A stretch of 64,000 bases of DNA, taken from positions 62,001 through 126,000 of the forward strand of contig DIHO01000004.1 in assembly GCA_002420185.1 (NCBI GenBank), written 5' to 3'. The notes beneath the pieces are model-generated. The model did no database searches, was not told the origin of the DNA, and worked only from the letters and a program-made list of their open reading frames with translations. This stretch comes from Opitutales bacterium UBA5694. Lineage in GTDB: Bacteria > Verrucomicrobiota > Verrucomicrobiia > Opitutales > Opitutaceae. Position 1 is the first letter of the stretch. Each line of letters opens with the position of its first letter. The position numbers and the translations under genes were made by a program. Positions 47,396-55,794 of this stretch are shown here, piece by piece.

Positions 47396-47451
47396 TCAAA
47401 CCTTCTTAATTCCGAAGTTGCGTTCTCGGCAAAATAAAATCGGATAGCAGA

Positions 47452-49392
47452 ATGCTACTCCTGCACGAACTGCTCGATTCCCAAGACTCGAAAATATACA
47501 AGCTCCAGACACATGCCTCCGGACCCGAGGGCACCCTTCCATTAAAAGGCGATCAACTGAGAGGCATGGCCAGCGGCGACTTTTTCGGAATGACGCAAAA
47601 CGTGGGTATGGGTTGGGACCCGAAACAGCTCCTTGGAAAGCAGTTTCTTATCCTCAGTACGCAAGGCGGACTGCGAGCCCCTGATGGCTCGCCTATTGCA
47701 CTGGGATATCACACTGGACATTGGGAAATTGGGATGCTAGTTGAGGAAGCTTCGAAAGCATTCTCTAATGAAGGAGCAATTCCGTTCGCCGCCTACTGTA
47801 GCGACCCTTGTGACGGCCGGACTAATGGAACAGTCGGAATGCTTGACAGCCTCCCCTACCGAAACGACGCCGCCACTGTATTTCGAAGGCAGATACGATC
47901 GCTTCCGACCCGTCGAGGGGTTGTCGGTATCGCAACCTGCGACAAGGGTCTCCCGGCAATGCTTATGGCATTGGCGGGGACGCCAACATTGCCAACGATT
48001 CTGGTGCCGGGAGGAGTCACGCTTTTGGCCGAGGAGGGAGAAGACGCTGGAAAAGTGCAAACGCTTCCGACTCGATTCGCCCACCAAGAGGTTGATCTCG
48101 AATATGCAGCAGAAATGGGATGCAAAGCCTGCGGAACTCCAGGAGGTGGGTGCCAATTCATGGGTACAGCGGCAACCAGCCAAGTCGTCGCCGAAGCACT
48201 CGGCCTCACCTTGCCCCACGCGGCGCTCGCTCCCAGCGGCACCCCAATCTGGAAGGACCTGGCCCGCCGTTCCGCCAAGCAATTGATCGAGCTCGAAGCA
48301 AGGCAGAAAACCACAGCCGACATCCTGACAGACGACTCAATCTACAACGCCATGGTTGTGCATGCTGCTGTTGGGGGATCCACTAATCTTGTCCTTCACA
48401 TTCCGGCTATTGCTCATGCCGCCGGGTTACGACAGCCAACCGTCGAAGACTGGGCCCGCATCAACCGTTCCGTTCCCCGGATCGTCGATTCATTGCCAAA
48501 CGGGCCCAAGCACTTCGCAACTGTTCAGGTTTTTCTCGCGGGAGGTGTACCCGAAATTATGTTACACTTGCGCAAAATGGGGCTGCTAAAACTCGACGCC
48601 TTAACCGTAACCGGAGCTACTCTGGGTGAAAATCTTGAGTGGTGGGAATCCACAGAGCGCCGCACCATTTTGAAGGATAAACTGAGAACGCTCGACGGAA
48701 TCGATCCGGACGAAGTAATCATGTCCCCTACTAAGGCCAAGCAACGCGGATTGACGAGTACCGTGACTTTTATGCAGGGCAATTTAGCCCCAGAGGGCGC
48801 CTTGGTAAAAAGTACGGCCATTTCTCCCGATAGAATCGATAGCGAAGGATTCTATCGACATGAAGGCCCTGCCCGAGTCATGACGAGCGAAGCAGACGCG
48901 ATTGAAGCGATCAAGTCGGGAAAGGTTCAGCCAGGCGACACCATTATCCTTATAGGGATCGGGCCCGGCTGTGGTATGCCGGAAACCTATCAGATCACCT
49001 CCGCCCTTAAGCACATGAAAGGGGGCGAGAGTATCGCTTTGATTACTGACGGCCGATTCTCCGGCGTCTCCACCGGAGCCTGTGTCGGCCATGTCAGTCC
49101 TGAAGCCTGGGCCGGCGGACCCATTGGACGTGTTCTGGATGGCGATGTCATTCGAATCGAAATCGACACCAATCACTTGCAGGGATCCGCAGATATTGTC
49201 TCGATCGATGCGCAGGAACTAGCGGAGCGCTCCATTAATCTTACCTTAAGACCCGATCCTCGAGTCCCTGCCGACACTCGACTATGGGCCGCCCTTCAGA
49301 ATGCTAGCGGCGGCTCCTGGTCCGGATGCGTCTACGACGCCGACCGAATTTCCGAATTGCTGAAGAAGGGACTCGAAGCAGAGAGCCGATAG
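47452..49392 (+). CDS. IlvD/Edd-family dehydratase of the YjhG/YagF type
   Basis: This 646-residue Fe-S dehydratase aligns along its whole length with the D-xylonate dehydratases YjhG/YagF: KIYKLQTHASGPEGTLPL, SGDFFGMTQNVGMGWDP, SDPCDGRTNGTVGMLDSLPY, CDKGLPA, CKACGTPGGGCQFMGTA and TDGRFSGVSTGACVGHVSPEA. The cysteines of CDGR, CDKG and CKAC-x5-C should hold the iron-sulfur cluster. Sugar-acid dehydration (xylonate or a similar acid) is the likely reaction. It is not next to ilv genes and not in a sugar operon, so the substrate is inferred. ilvA at 62 kb is unrelated. Confidence 0.9.
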   Translation: MLLLHELLDSQDSKIYKLQTHASGPEGTLPLKGDQLRGMASGDFFGMTQNVGMGWDPKQLLGKQFLILSTQGGLRAPDGSPIALGYHTGHWEIGMLVEEASKAFSNEGAIPFAAYCSDPCDGRTNGTVGMLDSLPYRNDAATVFRRQIRSLPTRRGVVGIATCDKGLPAMLMALAGTPTLPTILVPGGVTLLAEEGEDAGKVQTLPTRFAHQEVDLEYAAEMGCKACGTPGGGCQFMGTAATSQVVAEALGLTLPHAALAPSGTPIWKDLARRSAKQLIELEARQKTTADILTDDSIYNAMVVHAAVGGSTNLVLHIPAIAHAAGLRQPTVEDWARINRSVPRIVDSLPNGPKHFATVQVFLAGGVPEIMLHLRKMGLLKLDALTVTGATLGENLEWWESTERRTILKDKLRTLDGIDPDEVIMSPTKAKQRGLTSTVTFMQGNLAPEGALVKSTAISPDRIDSEGFYRHEGPARVMTSEADAIEAIKSGKVQPGDTIILIGIGPGCGMPETYQITSALKHMKGGESIALITDGRFSGVSTGACVGHVSPEAWAGGPIGRVLDGDVIRIEIDTNHLQGSADIVSIDAQELAERSINLTLRPDPRVPADTRLWAALQNASGGSWSGCVYDADRISELLKKGLEAESR

Positions 49393-49521
49393 CAAAGCAG
49401 CGGTTCCGATCTCTTTCAAATCGATCGAGTTGCGTCTCCACAAGAATCAAGCCCCTAACTAGATCCACTCTAGTAACGAGCATTTCTCCGACCAGGGACT
49501 CTTTGAGGTTCCTTAGTACTC

Positions 49522-49938
49522 AGATGTTTTGATAATTTGCATGATGGAAATGGGGGCTATCGCTACTTTTTCGAGCCGCTAGAGGCAGAGTTAGACAACT
49601 TATTGGATGGCTGAGCAGAAAAGTAGTAAGAGCACAAGAAACCTACCCTTAAAGGGAATATTGCTCAAAACGATGACCTTTCATTCTGGACTGTCGAAGC
49701 TATACGTTTGTGCATCGAAATCTGGTTTCTTTCTAGATATGATCAAAGACCCTCCAGCGTCGACGATCTTTCAAAAGTAGATTGGTCGGATTCGGACATC
49801 GGAAACTGAGAACTCGTTTTCTCCACGCTTAAACACAGTCCCAACCTGATCATTGCAGCAATGATGGATAAGTTGCTGATTGGTTACGCCAAAATCCATG
49901 TAACAAGCAGCTGCCCATACGATTATTACCTAACCTAG
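49522..49938 (+). pseudogene. Unidentified decayed gene
   Basis: One frame from 49522 to TAG 49936-49938 reads FDNLHDGNGGYRYFFEPLEA, a TGA, then TAG and TAA, then NIAQNDDLSFWTVEAIRLC, IEIWFLSRYDQRPSSVDDLS, a TGA, then STLKHSPNLIIAAMMDKLLI and GYAKIHV. The codons are protein-like over 138 positions but hold four in-frame stops. I do not recognise the family; a nucleotidyltransferase-like helical tail is possible. The remaining bases up to 50195 show nothing. Confidence 0.45.
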
Positions 49939-50195
49939 ACAGTACCAGAAATCGTGCAAAACAAGAGAGAAGTTTTCCAAGGTAGGTCACCTACTCGAGC
50001 TATACTAGCGGATCCTCAGTCGTGCGTTCCTCGGTCCAAAAAGCGTAAGGTTCAGGCGTTTCTAAAATTCTCGTTTTAGCTGAGCGTCCTTACCTAACCC
50101 GATTGCCCAACATCCCCTGCTAGTCGAATGGACTTGCACTCTATGCCTGACTCTTCACTCAATGCCACAAGGCTTTGCAAAAACTTCGCGAACAT

Positions 50196-51245
50196 ATGGA
50201 CGAACCACTCTCGGACGACTACTCTATCTGGGGATACCGGCTCTTTCTTGACCGGGAACCTGAATCGGAACAAACGATAAAAAAGCGCACTGGTGTATTC
50301 AAAAGTAGCAAGCTCCTTCGCCAGCACTTCCTTTCATCCGAGGAGTTCATCGCGAATAATCCAGAGTGGGACCTGTTTTTCTATTTAGGGCTTTCGCCAA
50401 AAATGAATGTCTCCATTGAACTAGACAGTGAGAAGCAAAAGGAATTAATTCAACACGTCCAGGAGACCTGGGAAGCGCTCGGAGAATCTGAACCCCATTG
50501 GTCCGTTCTTTCGCAGGCCTCCTTCCGGAGCGACAAGATCGGGGACAGCCAAAAAGATTTCAAGAAGACCGCTGAAATCGATATGATGATTCTTGACTCA
50601 ACGCTTGAGCGAAACGATATCGATATCAGAAGTTTCAAATCTTGTCGGGAATTTGGTTGCGGAGTGGGAAGAGTCACCCGTTTACTTGCAGATCGGTTCG
50701 AGGAGGTTGAGGGCATTGACATCTCTCGTAATCATCTCAAAATAGCAAGGAAATCGATTGCCGAAGACGGCCTGACTCACGTAGATTTTCGACACGTGAA
50801 TAATCCGGCGGAACTCACTGAGCTTCCCCAAACCGACTTTATATTTTCGGTGATGGTCTTGCAGCATAACCCGCCTCCCATTATAGCAATTGTCCTGGAA
50901 AATTTGTTAAAGTCACTCGCCCCTAACGGTGTCGCATTAATTCAAATACCGACCTACAAGCGTACCTACTCTTTCGAAATCGATACCTATATTAAATCCC
51001 CTTTATTTAAAGAGGACGAGCTGGAAATGCACTATTTACCACAGAGTGAGGTCTTTGAAATTATAGATAGATGCAACTGCCGACCAATCGAAGTCATCGA
51101 AGACAACTATATCGGCAGGAGAGGTAACGAGCTTTCCAATACTTTCCTAATACGAAAGAAAGGCATTTCGTCAAAGAGATGGAGGATGCGGATCAAGTCT
51201 CTTTTGGGGATAATATCTCCGCTCCTTATAACAAATACCACCTGA
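50196..51245 (+). CDS. Class I SAM-dependent methyltransferase with a DUF4214-like N-terminus
   Basis: A 349-residue protein. Residues about 6-55 (YSIWGYRLFLDREPES then FLSSEEFI) resemble the DUF4214 module, which occurs with S-layer and exopolysaccharide proteins. Residues about 145-270 are a Rossmann methyltransferase with the AdoMet loop REFGCGVGRVTRLLADRF and VEGIDISRNHLKIARKSI, and a conserved VMVLQHNPPPI motif. The acceptor is unknown; cell-surface glycan or lipid is plausible. The neighbouring decayed surface-type gene (51.2-52.2 kb) fits a lost envelope cluster. The start at 50196 is the first ATG. Confidence 0.75.
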   Translation: MDEPLSDDYSIWGYRLFLDREPESEQTIKKRTGVFKSSKLLRQHFLSSEEFIANNPEWDLFFYLGLSPKMNVSIELDSEKQKELIQHVQETWEALGESEPHWSVLSQASFRSDKIGDSQKDFKKTAEIDMMILDSTLERNDIDIRSFKSCREFGCGVGRVTRLLADRFEEVEGIDISRNHLKIARKSIAEDGLTHVDFRHVNNPAELTELPQTDFIFSVMVLQHNPPPIIAIVLENLLKSLAPNGVALIQIPTYKRTYSFEIDTYIKSPLFKEDELEMHYLPQSEVFEIIDRCNCRPIEVIEDNYIGRRGNELSNTFLIRKKGISSKRWRMRIKSLLGIISPLLITNTT

Positions 51246-52239
51246 AAACCGGCGAGAGGCATTAAGAGCGGTAAATATTTTCAAATTTTGGATACGAAAT
51301 GAGAGTTTGCAATTGTCACCTGATATCTTTCTACAAGCATTAGGTGTCTCAAATATAAAATGATTAACTCCTGGAGCCAATTTCACGTTTTGCCATAACT
51401 GTATCCACGGACCAGGAACTAATTCCTCTTTCAAAAGCGAAGTCCCATTCGCTAAAAACTCCAAAAAGAGCCGATCTATCGTTCTGGCCTCTAAGCTGGG
51501 CCCAACTTTCTTAATAACTTCGGTCTCGTTAACAACATGGAATAATCGACGTGAATCAGCCCAGCACTACGAATGGAAATCATCTAATTCTTCGGCGTGC
51601 CGACCATCATCAAGCTGTGGCTTCACCTAAAACACGCTCGTCTCGCCGTTTTACTCGCTAAAATTTGTATTTTTAGATAGGATACAGAAACGTAAACCAA
51701 GAGTCTCAGCGGCCGTCACTACACTCGGCTCGTCGGTTTTAAACACCGAGGACGAAACCCCCGGCTCTATCCAGATCATAAACTGCCTGCACTCCCATAC
51801 CGTTGTGTCGATTGTCTCTGTAAATAAGATCTGGCCATCCTTGTAGAAACGCAAAGAACGCTCGTTAAGGGAGAGTGCTCGTAAGAAATCGTAGTAACCT
51901 GAGCCTTTGGCTACTCATTCCTCAGGGCGATCGAATTACGTGCCCCACATCAATGCCACTCATGTCCAACGCCTGTCTCCAAAGCAGACCAGCCGCCCTG
52001 AAACTCTGCCAAGAACGGTTCTTTCAAACTTGTTATACCCCAGCTTTTTATTTTCTATCGCAGTCTTTTAGAAACCGGAAGCTTAAAACAAGGATGGAAA
52101 GACGAGCGTATCGGATTCGGGCAACCAACTGTAAAGCCGACACCATACGAGTCGGAAACAACCCCGCAAGCTGACTCCACTTCGGTAGACCACCACAGAC
52201 AAAATGAGGTTGATCCGACGTTTCGATATGCAACCTCAC
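51246..52239 (-). pseudogene. Decayed large protein with a repeated beta-sandwich C-terminus
   Basis: A minus-strand frame from about 51875 to 51246 reads LRFYKDGQILFTETIDTTVW, IEPGVSSSVFKTDEPSV, then three in-frame stops, then RRLFHVVNETEVIKKVGPSL and FLEFLANGTSLLKEELVPGP, ending WQNVKLAPGVNHFIFET and KLSFRIQNLKI. The two halves show the same 'pG-x-N/S-x-x-x-f-x-T-x-x-P' layout, so they are repeats of one domain. Further upstream (to 52239) the frames give hydrophobic helices such as RYARLSILVLSFRFL but are not continuous. It suggests a membrane glycosyltransferase or sugar-associated protein that has died. Confidence 0.45.
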
Positions 52240-52414
52240 ATTGGATGGTGACCAGTCAAGGATTGGTTCGGTTTACGCCGAATCGCTGCACGATGACCTC
52301 TTATCGCCCCTCTCCGCTCGCGGGCTCTCTCCGTCGAACCTGTCTCGGAAGGCAGAGGTTCGAAAGTCCCGAGCCCTGCCGCGGTGCACCAACCGTAGCC
52401 CACAGAGCGATGCA

Positions 52415-52492
52415 TGGCGTCCCGTAAAGGATTCGAACCTCTGTTTCATGGATGAAATCCATGCGTCCTAAGCCTGCCTAGACGAACGGGAC
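52415..52492 (-). tRNA. tRNA-Glu (UUC), copy 1
   Basis: On the minus strand a full cloverleaf: acceptor GTCCCGT/ACGGGAC, D-arm GTCTAGGCAGGCTTAGGAC, anticodon arm CATGG-ATTTCAT-CCATG (anticodon TTC), T-arm AGAGG-TTCGAAT-CCTTT with one wobble, discriminator G and an encoded CCA. The T-stem is weaker than in copy 2. Confidence 0.9.
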
Positions 52493-52586
52493 CTTTATAA
52501 AGGGCCGAAAAACCTAAAATTTATCAAAGGGCATGCAAGAATTAATCGACCCAATCATCGGGGCTCTACTCCCCATGGCATTGTAC

Positions 52587-52624
52587 ACAAAAAGACCGCA
52601 TAGCTACAAGCAGCGGTCTTTTGG
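52587..52624 (-). terminator. Strong terminator after tRNA-Glu copy 2
   Basis: A perfect 9-bp stem (AAAGACCGC at 52591-52599 with GCGGTCTTT at 52613-52621) with A/T flanks on both sides lies seven bases past the CCA of tRNA-Glu copy 2. The flanks would let it work in either direction. Confidence 0.8.
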
Positions 52625-52630
52625 TTTAAC

Positions 52631-52708
52631 TGGTACCCCGTAGGGGATTCGAACCCCTGTCGCATGGATGAAAACCATGTGTCCTAGGCCTGGCTAGACG
52701 AACGGGGC
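52631..52708 (-). tRNA. tRNA-Glu (UUC), copy 2
   Basis: Minus-strand cloverleaf: acceptor GCCCCGT/ACGGGGT (G1-U72 wobble), D-arm GTCTAGCCAGGCCTAGGAC, anticodon arm CATGG-TTTTCAT-CCATG (anticodon TTC), T-arm AGGGG-TTCGAAT-CCCCT, discriminator A and encoded CCA. It is followed by a terminator and lies 139 bases from copy 1. Confidence 0.93.
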
Positions 52709-52901
52709 GTCAGCTAAAAGCCGGAGAAACTAGAAATACGCTTCTCCCATGCAAGGCTTTTTTTCCAAATTTTAGGTCAAATTGAGAAAGAAAAATCTCC
52801 CGTGAAATCCTATTTGTGTCCACCGAACTTGCCATGGCCCACTAAATTCGCTTTACCTAATCATAGGCAATACTTTGCCAAATCGATCTAGCATAAACGA
52901 G

Positions 52902-54878
52902 ATGGGGATTTTCAACATATTCCAAAACGACGCTTCACTTACTAGACGGGCTCCCAAATACGCCATTCTGGCATCTGGAACGCTTGTCGTTCTCACCATA
53001 ATCGGCTGGATAGCATTTAGTCAGGTAAAGGATAACCAATATTCGGAAACGCTCCAAATCGCTACCGCCGCCCTCAATCAAGCCGCCGCCAACCAAGATA
53101 TCGAACAGGCGGAGAAAGCTCTTCTAGAGCGAAATGAGCTGGTAAACAATGCTCCTTCTCGCCATGCGATCAAAGAGGCTGCGAGATCCCTGCAGCGCTG
53201 GATCACCGACCAGAAAAGGCTCCAAAAGGAATACACGGATATCGCAGATCGCCTAGACTCCATTCGAGGCTCTGAACATGCAGATCCCAATGCTCCTGAA
53301 ATCGATGCACTTCTTAGAAAGGCGATGACGACGCTTGCCGCAATAGACGTCGAATTGAAAAATGGTTCCGAAGCACGAATCACCCGATTTGAAAGTTGGC
53401 GCAAAGACCAGATTTCCGAACAACTGAACGATCGAAAACAAGTATTGCTCGGCTACGTCCGAGAAGCCCAGAACAACCTCGAACAAGCAGCGGCAGCCTC
53501 AAACGACACTGAATTCAAAACAAGCTCCAGAGCCATCGTTGAGTCGATCGCAAGTGCACGACGACATATCTCCCAATTCCCTGAGTCGGATCAGAACTCG
53601 CTTCAGCATCGTAGTATCAGGCGGATTGAAGAATCGCTTGAAAGCATACAGCGGAGGCGAGATACCATGCTGGCTGCCCAAAAATCAATCAAAGGGGCCG
53701 ACGATCTGGCAGGCTATCTAAAATCGCTGGAAGCCATATACAATTTTGAGACCCTCTCTCCAGACGGCAAACGTAACATTGGTCGGATATTGAAGTTGGA
53801 GAATCAATACAAGTCCTTGATGCAGAATTTGATCATGCCGGGCAACCCCAAAGGGTGGGAAGCATTGAACGCTGCCAGCAATTTTGTGGTAGAAAAACAG
53901 ATACTCGATGAGGCTGAAACAGCGTTTGTAGAGCGATTGATCAACAATCCCTTATTCCCTACGATTTACGAATCGAAGGTTAAATACTACGAAGGAGCTC
54001 CTGTAGCAAAAAACGAGTACTCCGTATTCCTGGCGGATCCCATTCAAAAAGGGGATAAGGTCGGATTGAAAACAGGAATTAATTTTAGTTTTAAAGTACG
54101 AGGATTCGATGAGAACGGGGACGCCGCAGAGGAAGCTTTGAAGATGAATTTTCTTAGCCATCCTGACGGTACATTCTGGGGTTTCTTCTACGAACCCTCC
54201 AAAATGTCGAAAGAGTCGATCTACTACCAGGAATCTCTCCGCGTATCCTTCATGAAGATACTCGCGGGCGCTCCTCGTTTTTTTCCGCTCGAACTGATCG
54301 ACGAGCTAACCTCCAAGAGAACCTTATCTCCGGCCTTTCGTGCCTACTGGCAGCAGCAGCTTATTGAATTTATAGGACTGAATCCCTGGAAGTGGGGTAT
54401 GTCGCTTTCCCCTGAATTACAGATTCAAATTGCGTCATTCGAAAACCTTGATCCCGATGGAATCGACCAACAGCAATGGCTATCGACCGTAGAGCAAATA
54501 TCTCCTTCTGTGCTGCTCACCGAACACTTTCGGATCGCGAGCAAGACGAAAGTGGCAGATGAGGCTAAGGCATTTGTCGAATTCTATTCTTACGCAAAAG
54601 CGGGGGAAATGAAACTTATAGGGCAGGCCAATGAATCCGGAGAAATCGAATACGAACATCCCCGACTCGATAACGAGAAAGTCTGGATCGTCAATGGCCT
54701 AACCGGTAGAATCGAACTCTTTGAAGCAGAGACAAAAATCGCACCCTACGCTCCCGTGATAGCGTACCGCTTTGAGAACCGACCCGCGTCTCGAGTAATC
54801 CAAAAGACAGAGATGCGTACCGGTATCGATTTGAGCTCAAACCGATACTCACAAAAACTCCCTCCTCTATTCAAATAA
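52902..54878 (+). CDS. Large membrane-anchored coiled-coil protein, function unknown
   Basis: A 658-residue protein. One membrane helix (about residues 20-42, YAILASGTLVVLTIIGWIAF) follows a short cytoplasmic N-terminus. Residues about 45-290 are an alpha-helical, charged coiled-coil region with many Gln, Ala and Arg. The C-terminal 300 residues (with GRIELFEAETKIAPYAPVIA and WGMSLSPELQIQIASF) form an unknown globular part. I know no family. It stands alone on the plus strand between the tRNAs and rpmH. The ATG at 52902 fits; an in-frame TTG at 52875 would add nine residues. Confidence 0.65.
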   Translation: MGIFNIFQNDASLTRRAPKYAILASGTLVVLTIIGWIAFSQVKDNQYSETLQIATAALNQAAANQDIEQAEKALLERNELVNNAPSRHAIKEAARSLQRWITDQKRLQKEYTDIADRLDSIRGSEHADPNAPEIDALLRKAMTTLAAIDVELKNGSEARITRFESWRKDQISEQLNDRKQVLLGYVREAQNNLEQAAAASNDTEFKTSSRAIVESIASARRHISQFPESDQNSLQHRSIRRIEESLESIQRRRDTMLAAQKSIKGADDLAGYLKSLEAIYNFETLSPDGKRNIGRILKLENQYKSLMQNLIMPGNPKGWEALNAASNFVVEKQILDEAETAFVERLINNPLFPTIYESKVKYYEGAPVAKNEYSVFLADPIQKGDKVGLKTGINFSFKVRGFDENGDAAEEALKMNFLSHPDGTFWGFFYEPSKMSKESIYYQESLRVSFMKILAGAPRFFPLELIDELTSKRTLSPAFRAYWQQQLIEFIGLNPWKWGMSLSPELQIQIASFENLDPDGIDQQQWLSTVEQISPSVLLTEHFRIASKTKVADEAKAFVEFYSYAKAGEMKLIGQANESGEIEYEHPRLDNEKVWIVNGLTGRIELFEAETKIAPYAPVIAYRFENRPASRVIQKTEMRTGIDLSSNRYSQKLPPLFK

Positions 54879-55129
54879 GGGACTTTGGAAGTTCTAGCTA
54901 CCGCCAATATTTTCCTCAATTCCTCATGGATTGACTGCGGGCAGTACTTTTCAAAGTAAAAAGAGAATCGTTTTTCAGGTGTGATCCTCGCCCGAATTCA
55001 AATTTCCCGGCACAAGGTCACTCAGGCGAGACCCGATCCAACTTGTAAAGGCCCAACAGTAGCCCTTTCCATGCTTGACAGCCCCCCCTCGCTATTTCCA
55101 TCTTCACCTTCTTTTTCCAATTTTTAGTC
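54879..55129. other. Spacer upstream of rpmH
   Basis: No gene is seen. A consensus -35 hexamer TTGACA occurs at 55075-55080; a -10 at normal spacing (about 55098-55104, CCATCTT) is weak. It may be the rpmH promoter. No DnaA-box cluster is visible. Confidence 0.35.
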
Positions 55130-55267
55130 ATGAGACCAACCTACAGACCACACCGCTTGAAAAGAGTTCGCAAGATAGGCTTCCGTGCTAGAATGGGAAC
55201 CCGAGGCGGCCGCACACTCATCAATGCACGTAGACGCAAGGGTCGCAAACGGCTCGTGAACGTATAG
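55130..55267 (+). CDS. rpmH: 50S ribosomal protein L34
   Basis: A 45-residue, extremely basic protein, MRPTYRPHRLKRVRKIGFRA then ARMGTRGGRTLINARRRKGR, ending KRLVNV. These are the conserved features of L34, which sits in the large subunit near the exit region. The gene is below common ORF-calling size but unmistakable by its residues and by rnpA directly downstream (35 bases). The alignment with known L34 lacks any insertions. Confidence 0.97.
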   Translation: MRPTYRPHRLKRVRKIGFRARMGTRGGRTLINARRRKGRKRLVNV

Positions 55268-55302
55268 AAAGCCTATGGCAATACGAGTCGGAGCCCTCAA
55301 CC

Positions 55303-55692
55303 ATGACTCCGAAACTTACCCTTAAGTCAGGCCAGCGACTAAAACGAAACAACGACTTCGTCCGCACGAGGAAACACGGTCGAACTTACCGTTGCCCGTA
55401 TTTCGCACTTTTCTCAACTGTACATAAAGAGGATAGTGAGGATCGCCTCTCGGCCCGTATTGGAATCTCCGCCTCTAAGCGAGTAGGCAACGCCGTCGCC
55501 CGAAACCGACTCAAGAGAAACCTCCGCGAGCTCTTCCGACTCCGGCAACATGAAATCCGCCAGGAAGCAGACATCGTGATCAGTATTCGATTCCAAGCAA
55601 ACCGCGCCACTCTCAGCGAATTGGAGCGTCGGCTCGAGGAAGCGATCCAGTACAATGGCCTAGTTCACCCTGGGCACTCCAGCTCTCCATGA
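55303..55692 (+). CDS. rnpA: Ribonuclease P protein component
   Basis: This 129-residue basic protein binds RNase P RNA (rnpB at 1.5-1.9 kb). The RNR signature is SKRVGNAVARNRLKRNLREL, and the N-terminal part LTLKSGQRLKRNNDFVRTRK is typical. It is 35 bases after rpmH. The usual yidD between rnpA and yidC is absent: only about 100 bases lie before yidC. Confidence 0.94.
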   Translation: MTPKLTLKSGQRLKRNNDFVRTRKHGRTYRCPYFALFSTVHKEDSEDRLSARIGISASKRVGNAVARNRLKRNLRELFRLRQHEIRQEADIVISIRFQANRATLSELERRLEEAIQYNGLVHPGHSSSP

Positions 55693-55794
55693 AATCGACC
55701 CGTCACTGCACACTTATTCTGCTTGCCTGAACATTTTCACCCTCTTTTATGACCGACCTTCGCTCTTGCGATCGAACTCGATAAAAATTTCCAT

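Noticed and set aside
47737..48286. Overlapping 181-residue frames on both strands inside the YjhG-type dehydratase gene
   Set aside because: They are shadows in other frames of a gene with full-length homology; their residues are arginine- and serine-rich with no family signature.
52240..52414. A third tRNA near 52330-52390
   Set aside because: A T-loop-like GGTTCGAAAG occurs, but no acceptor or anticodon stem can be formed.
54879..55129. Origin of replication near rpmH
   Set aside because: No cluster of DnaA boxes, no dnaA gene and no A/T-rich unwinding repeat is visible.
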